Below, piece after piece: positions 44,826 through 64,000 of a DNA stretch of 64,000 nucleotides. Each line of letters begins with the position of its first letter. Positions within the stretch are counted from its first letter, which is position 1. The translations under genes and the position numbers were made by a program. Source of the stretch: Pogonophryne albipinna (taxonomy: Eukaryota > Chordata > Actinopteri > Perciformes > Artedidraconidae). Below the pieces are notes generated by a model. That model saw only the letters and a program-made list of their open reading frames with translations, made no database searches and was not told the DNA's origin. The DNA is taken from assembly GCA_028583405.1 (NCBI GenBank), contig JAPTMU010000062.1, positions 77,125 to 141,124 of the forward strand. Direction: 5' to 3'.

Positions 44826-46806
44826 TCTGCACTGCACAGGCTGCAGTCTGTGAGGTCCTGACTCTGCACTGCACAGGCTGCAGTCTGTGAGGTCCTGACT
44901 CTGCACTGCACAGGCTGCAGTCTGTGAGGTCTTGACTCTTTACTGCACAGGCTGCAGTCTGTGAGGTCCTGACTCTGCACTGCACAGGCTGCAGTCTGTG
45001 AGGTCCTGACTCTGCACTGCACAGGCTGCAGTCTGTGAGGTCCTGACTCTTCACTGCACAGGCTGCAGTCTGTGAGGTCCTGACTCTGCACTGCACAGGC
45101 TGCAGTCTGTGAGGTCCTGACTCTGCACTGCACAGGCTGCAGTCTGTGAGGTCTTGACTCTTTACTGCACAGGCTGCAGTCTGTGAGGTCCTGACTCTGC
45201 ACTGCACAGGCTGCAGTCTGTGAGGTCCTGACTCTTCACTGCAAAGGCTGCAGTCTGTGAGGTCCTGACTCAGGCTGCACAGGCTGCAGTCTGTGAGGTC
45301 CTGACTCTGCACTGCACAGGCTGCAGTCTGTGAGGTCCTGACTCTTCACTGCAAAGGCTGCAGTCTGTGAGGTCCTGACTCAGGCTGCACAGGCTGCAGT
45401 CTGTGAGGTCCTGACTCTGCACTGCACAGGCTGCAGTCTGTGAGGTCCTGACTCTGCACTGCACAGGCTGCAGTCTGTGAGGTCTTGACTCTTTACTGCA
45501 CAGGCTGCAGTCTGTGAGGTCCTGACTCTTTACTGCACAGGCTGCAGTCTGTGAGGTCCTGACTCTTCACTGCAAAGGCTGCAGTCTGTGAGGTCCTGAC
45601 TCAGGCTGCACAGGCTGCAGTCTGTGAGGTCCTGACTCTTTACTGCACAGGCTGCAGTCTGTGAGGTCCTGACTCTTCACTGCACAGGCTGCAGTCTGTG
45701 GGGTCCTGACTCTTTACTGCACAGGCTGCAGTCTGTGAGGTCCTGACTCTTTACTGCACAGGCTGCAGTCTGTAAGGTCCTGACTCTTCACTGCACAGGC
45801 TGCAGTCTGTGAGGTCCTGACTCTTCACTGCACAGGCTGCAGTCTGTGGGGTCCTGACTCTTTACTGCACAGGCTGCAGTCTGTAAGGTCCTGACTCTTC
45901 ACTGCACAGGCTGCAGTCTGTGAGGTCCTGACTCTGCACTGCACAGGCTGCAGTCTGTAAGGTCCTGACGCTTTACTGCACAGGCTGCAGTCTGTGAGGT
46001 CCTGACTCTGCACTGCACAGGCTGCAGTCTGTGAGGTCCTGACTCTTCACTGCACAGGCTGCAGTCTGTGGGGTCCTGACTCTTTACTGCACAGGCTGCA
46101 GTCTGTAAGGTCCTGACTCTTTACTGCACAGGCTGCAGTCTGTAAGGTCCTGACGCTTTACTGCACAGGCTGCAGTCTGTAAGGTCCTGACTCTTCACTG
46201 CACAGGCTGCAGTCTGTAAGGTCCTGACTCTTTACTGCACAGGCTGCAGTCTGTGAGGTCCTGACTCTGCACTGCACAGGCTGCAGTCTGTAAGGTCCTG
46301 ACTCTTCACTGCACAGGCTGCAGTCTGTGAGGTGAGGTCCTGACTCTTCACTGCACAGGCTGCAGTCTGTGAGGTCCTGACTCTGCACTGCACAGGCTGC
46401 AGTCTGTGAGGTCATGACTCTGCACTGCACAGGCTGCAGTCTGTGAGGTCCTGACTCTTCACTGCACAGGCTGCAGTCTGTGAGGTCCTGACTCTTTACT
46501 GCACAGGCTGCAGTCTGTAAGGTCCTGACTCTTTACTGCACAGGCTGCAGTCTGTGAGGTCCTGACTCTTCACTGCACAGGCTGCAGTCTGTGGGGTCCT
46601 GACGCTTTACTGCACAGGCTGCAGTCTGTGAGGTCCTGACTCAGGCTGCAGTCTGTGAGGTCCTGACTCTTTACTGCACTGGCTGCAGTCTGTGAGGTTC
46701 TGACTCTTTACTGCACAGGCTGCAGTCTGTAAGGTCCTGACTCTTTACTGCACAGGCTGCAGTCTGTGAGGTCCTGACTCTGGCTGCAGTCTGTGAGGTC
46801 CTGACG
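44826..46806. repeat. 37-bp minisatellite with CTGCAG core (about 53 units)
   Basis: Units of CTGCAGTCTGTGAGGTCCTG, then ACTCTGCACTGCACAGG. Unit types differ in ACTCTGCACT, ACTCTTTACT, ACTCTTCACT and a shortened ACTCAGGCTGCA form. GTCTTGACTC markers at 44929 and 45151 are 222 bp (6 units) apart, which indicates block copying. The flanks show no host element that I recognise. Confidence 0.97.
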
Positions 46807-46984
46807 TGACCCACTAAGATGTTATTAAAGTGATGGAGACACTCTGGAGGAAGTCACTACATGTCCTCCTCCACTTTAGGTCTGGTGTTAAGAGGAGAGG
46901 TAGAAGACTTCAGTCAGATTACTGTTTCTGCCTTAAGTATCAACAGATTAGTAAAAACATTGTTAGATCTCAATCAAGTCTTTT

Positions 46985-47277
46985 AAATCAAGGAACATAC
47001 AAGACCTGAGTACTTCTACTTTTACTCAAGTACAAGCTCTGAGTACTTCTACTTTTACTCAAGTACAAGATCTGAGTACTTCTACTTTTACTCAAGTACA
47101 AGATCTGAGTACTTCTACTTTTACTCCAGAACAAGATCTGAGTACTTCTACTTTTACTCAAGTACAAGACCTGAGTACATCTGCTTTTACTCAAGATCTG
47201 AGTACTTCTACTTTTACTCAAGATCTGAGTACTTCTACTTTTACTCAAGATCTGAGTACTTCTTCCACCTTGTTCTA
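46985..47277 (-). repeat. 33-bp tandem repeat of a MITE end (about 8.5 units)
   Basis: Units of GTACTTCTACTTTTACTCAA, then GTACAAGATCTGA, with shorter forms that lack GTACAAG. It ends GAGTACTTCTTCCACC, the usual terminal string of a fish MITE. Related by motif to the 37-bp array host at 36756-39355. Confidence 0.85.
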
Positions 47278-47284
47278 TAGGTAA

Positions 47285-48427
47285 ATACACATCTGAGTTG
47301 ACAAATATGACATGTGGGGTTCCTCAAGGCTCCATCTTGGGGCCTCTTCTCTTTAATGTCTACATGCTACCACTGGCTCAGATAATGAAGAACAACAAAA
47401 TAAGTTACCATAGCTATGCGGATGACACACAAATTTATGTAACAATTTCACCAGGAGACTATTCTCCAATTCAAACACTGAGTAAGTGCATTGAACAAAT
47501 CAATGACTCGATGTCTCAGAACTTTCTCCAATTAAACAAAGATAAAACTGAGGTAATGGTTTTTGGAGCCAAGGCAGAACGTATAAAAGTTAGCGCTGAG
47601 CTTCAGTCTGCAATGTTCAAAACAACAGATAAAGCCAGAAATCTAGGTGTAGTCATGGACTCTGACCTGAGTTTCAACAGTCACATTAAAACAGTTACTA
47701 AATCAGCCTACTATCACCTAAAGAATATATCTAGGATTAAAAGACTAATGTCACAGCAGGATTTGGAAAAACTTGTCCATGCTTTTATCTTCAGTAGACT
47801 GGACTACTGTAATGGTGTCTTCACAGGTCTCACTAAAACATCTATTAGAAAGCTGCAGCTGATTCAGAACGCCGCTGCTCGAGTCCTCACTGACACTAAG
47901 AAAGTGGATCACTCCTGTTCTGAAGTCTTTACACTGGCTTCCTGTGTGTCAAAGAATAGATTTCTAAATACTGCTGCTGGTTTATAAAGCACTGAATGAT
48001 TTAGGCCCAAAATACATTTGTGACCTCCTGCTAAATGATGAACCATCCAGATCTCTCAGGTCTTCAGGGACTGGTCAGCTTTCTGTCCCCAGAGTCAGAA
48101 CTAAACATGGAGAAGCAGCGTTTAGTTATTATGCTCCAAATATCTGGAACAAACTCCCAGAATCCTGCAGGTCCGCTGCAACTCTGACTACTTTCAAATC
48201 CAGCAAGAAGACTTTTCTTTTTGTCGCTGCTTTTAATTGAACTATTCATATCTTAAACTGCACTGTAACTTTTATTCATGTATTTTTTTCTTTTAATGTT
48301 TATTTTATTCGCTTTTCTTTTTAATGACTGATTTTAAATGCCATTTTCTTAATGTCTTTCATTTTTTGTAAAGCACTTTGAATTGCCTTGTGTTGAAAAG
48401 TGCTATATAAATAAACTTGCCTTGCCT
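47285..48427 (+). mobile_element. 5'-truncated L2-like LINE
   Basis: Starts within the reverse transcriptase domain (CGVPQGSILGPLLFNVYMLP), continues through SYADDTQIYVTI with the catalytic YADD, and SRLDYCNGVFTGL. A frameshift occurs at about 47960; reading in the shifted frame the C-terminal part continues to a stop near 48238. The 3' end carries AAGCACTTTGAATTGCCTTG, GCTATATAAATAAAC and a CTTGC duplication. Dead copy; L2 clade by motif recognition. Confidence 0.88.
47298..48238 (+). pseudogene. Reverse transcriptase remnant of the L2-like LINE
   Basis: 229 codons are open (to 47987), including the palm motifs GVPQGS and YADD; the frame is then lost for the C-terminal domain (LNDLGPKYICDLLLNDEPSR in the +1 frame). 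It lacks the endonuclease and fingers domains. Confidence 0.85.
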
Positions 48428-48555
48428 TAAAATACTATTTGTATTCTTCCACTTAAACCCAAGAATCGGATTGTATAAAACGTAATCTATTCAATCTGGA
48501 TCACAATCTCAAATCCAGCATTCTTCCAAAGATATTGTCCAGTGTTCATTTAGAT

Positions 48556-48934
48556 CAGAGGGGTCAAACTCAATTTCATCGTGGACCACATTAGCATAAA
48601 TGTTGCACTCAAAGGGCTGGTTGTAACTATATAAATATATAATATATATTATATTACATTATTGCCTCTGAATTGGATTATTATGGGATAGGGTAATAAC
48701 TTAGTAATTAACTTCGTCTGAAAACAGAAGTCCAGGGAAAATAATTGCAAGTCTCTTCAGTGTGCATGTCACAAAACGAGATGCATTGTGGGACATGTAG
48801 TTTATCGGCAACATGCTTCCGTAAAGTGGAATGTAACCGTATAATAAACGTATTATATTCTTTCAGAGCTCTTGCCGGGCCACATGAAATGAAGTCACAG
48901 GCCGGATTTGCCCCCGGGCCTTGAGTTTGACACA
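48556..48934. mobile_element. MITE with CAGAGGGGTCAAACTCA terminus
   Basis: Left CAGAGGGGTCAAACTCAATT and right GGGCCTTGAGTTTGACAC are inverted relatives. This is the well-known GTGTCAAACTCAAGGCCC terminus of a fish and tetrapod hAT-type MITE. A ZNF143-like motif lies inside (48783-48801). The 75-codon minus ORF is not a gene. Confidence 0.7.
48783..48801 (-). promoter_or_regulatory. ZNF143/THAP11-type motif inside a MITE
   Basis: The minus strand reads ACTACATGTCCCACAATGC, close to ACTACAnnTCCCAnnATGC. It sits in a mobile element about 1.2 kb upstream of wdr45, so it may be a transposon-borne binding site rather than a wdr45 promoter element. Confidence 0.55.
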
Positions 48935-49094
48935 ATATTTAACAGCGAGAGATTCCTGGTGTTTACTCCACTTTTGCTTTTATTATTATTATATTATTAT
49001 TATTATTTATTTTATTTTATTTTTTATATATCTGCGTGTTTTATTAGATTTCTCCTGGATTTGTAATGTATTTAAATGAAATTGTATAATGTGT

Positions 49095-49850
49095 TACTTT
49101 TGCACTTGTGTCTTAAAGCACTTTGAATTGCCTTGTGTTGAAATGAGCTGTATAATCTGCCTTTTAATCAACTACATATTTTACTCATTACTGCAACTGT
49201 ATCACACATATACGTTTTATTATTTCGTTTTCAGGGCTTTATTCAGTTTCAGCCATTTGACTAGACATAGACACAACAGAGTGTATCCTCGTGCTGTGTG
49301 AGCAAAGTTTATTATTTCCATGTCCATTTGATATATCATGCATCCTCCAAGCGAACAGTAATAACAGAAATACACGCCTTAGTGGACCTCCTCGACCCAC
49401 TTCACCATGATGGCTTTCCTGGCCAGCATTAAGAGCATTGAACAACGTCCTCGTGATGTGTTAGACTAGAGGACCGGGGACATATCCAAGCAGACGCAGG
49501 TTCTACTGACACCTGTTGACCGACTGCTGTAGTGATATTTGCACATATTGCCCTCCGACATGTTTGAATGTTGCTGCATTCCCACAAACAATGCACCCCT
49601 ACATGAGTCTTACATTTTGGACAACTCGGTCCCCGTCTTATACTTAGTATACGGACATATGTAAATGTTGTGGAGGTAACTCTTTATATCTGTTACTAAT
49701 TGAAATCTTAGAAGGTAGCTTCAAGAGTCCACATATCAAAGTACACTAAGATGTTCTCAACTCTCCAAGTTTGTCTGCCTTTGGATTGAACAATTTATTT
49801 GGATATAAAGTGTTTAGTTCTTTGTGATCCAGGAAAAACCTCTCTAGTAG
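49095..49850 (-). mobile_element. LINE C-terminal and 3' region (L1-like), minus strand
   Basis: The minus strand at about 49625-49450 reads CPKCKTHVGVHCLWECSNIQ, a Cys/His pattern like the C-terminal domain of fish L1-type elements. After a frameshift, MLLMLARKAIMVKWVEE follows (about 49443-49393). The 3' untranslated part runs to 49095 and includes AATAAAGCC. Parallel copy at 43430-44440. Clade is a recognition-based guess. Confidence 0.6.
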
Positions 49851-49928
49851 GCGAGAGTCTCTTGAAAATGTCTTTGTTTTGATTGGTTGAATTACCAGAA
49901 GCGGAACAAAACCGGAACCACGCGTCTT

Positions 49929-49936
49929 TGACGTCA
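49929..49936 (+). promoter_or_regulatory. Palindromic CRE (TGACGTCA) at the wdr45 promoter
   Basis: A perfect CREB/ATF site about 130 bp upstream of the end of the noncoding first exon, with an ETS-like ACCGGAACC just before it (about 49911). No TATA box is seen, which fits a housekeeping promoter. Confidence 0.55.
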
Positions 49937-49959
49937 CAGCCTGAAAACGTAAACAGACC

Positions 49960-50062
49960 TCCGTGTTGCGACATCTCTGTTGTTGTTTTTTTTGTCTGAC
50001 AGTTTTGTCGCTTTTATTGCTTTTTAAAACCCTCCTCGTAGTCTCCAGTCTTCGTGTTCATG
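49960..50062 (+). other. wdr45 noncoding exon 1 (start approximate)
   Basis: Ends TTCATG|GTAAGA at 50062 with a strong donor. The 3' partner is CTCTCACAG|GTTGTCC at 50245. Its last three bases are ATG. After splicing this opens a six-codon upstream frame (MVVLEL) that ends before the main start codon. The transcription start is not determined. Confidence 0.55.
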
Positions 50063-50299
50063 GTAAGACTTTATATTAATGTGAATGTCGATGTGAATAC
50101 GGATAATCAATCGCGTTAAAATCCTCGTTTATCTGATGCTAGTGTATGCTAACTAGCTCATATGCTAACATGCTAACAACAATGTTTTTTTATAGGGAAA
50201 TTACGGTTTTTCCTTTAAATATCTCGGTTTTTCTTCTCTCACAGGTTGTCCTGGAGCTGTAGTTCCCCGGTAAGCTCACGGTAACCGGAGAGATTCATC

Positions 50300-64000
<13,701 letters not shown>

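Noticed and set aside
44773..46430. Several ORFs reading SQDLTDCSLCS
   Set aside because: 37-bp minisatellite; the apparent CxxC motifs repeat mechanically and the frame changes with each unit.

Overview
The window is vertebrate nuclear DNA, almost certainly from a teleost fish. It holds one recognisable conserved gene with vertebrate exon structure, wdr45 (WIPI4), and many kinds of repeat that are common in fish genomes: L2-like LINEs, hAT-like and TTAA-target MITEs, tRNA-derived SINEs and long (TG)n tracts. The many intact kilobase-scale tandem arrays suggest a long-read assembly. No prokaryotic signal, rRNA gene, free-standing tRNA gene or CRISPR array was found.

Layout. 1-5 kb: hAT-like and MITE debris, then a 2.6 kb minisatellite of 57-bp units. 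5-9 kb: a broken LINE, a (GT)n tract and a minus-strand intronless coiled-coil ORF (7161-8480) with a promoter-like motif behind it. 9-12.4 kb: a 38-bp minisatellite and a second, inverted 57-bp array. 13-18 kb: two local duplications, a solo-LTR-like element and a complete hAT-like element. 18-20.2 kb: a 72-bp array split by a second solo LTR. 20-31 kb: SINE, nested MITEs, a hAT-like element carrying two inverted arrays, and other MITEs. 31-47 kb: arrays of 33, 4, 72, 37, 57, 37 and 33 bp, interspersed with MITEs and LINE fragments. 47-49.9 kb: LINE fragments and a MITE. 49.9-64 kb: wdr45 on the plus strand, with nine coding exons visible and the last one beyond the window.

wdr45 encodes a seven-bladed beta-propeller that binds PI3P and takes part in autophagosome formation. 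Its coding sequence is intact as far as it can be read (322 codons plus 1 nt). Its introns hold a nearly full-length L2-like LINE, a hAT transposase remnant, two MITEs, a SINE with an internal minisatellite, and two very long (TG)n tracts that end 6 and 0 nt before the terminal CAG/CCAG of splice acceptors.

The most interesting signals are these: (1) the (TG)n tracts that replace the usual polypyrimidine tract at two wdr45 acceptors; (2) a recurring pattern in which minisatellites sit inside transposable elements (57-, 72-, 38-, 37-, 32- and 30/17-bp families); (3) the coiled-coil ORF, whose 84-bp tandem unit is exactly four heptads; and (4) insertions dated by perfect target duplications and by paralogous empty sites within the window. 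Nearly all of the long ORFs are by-products of tandem repeats whose period is a multiple of three. Family names come from recognition of termini and motifs, not from a database search.
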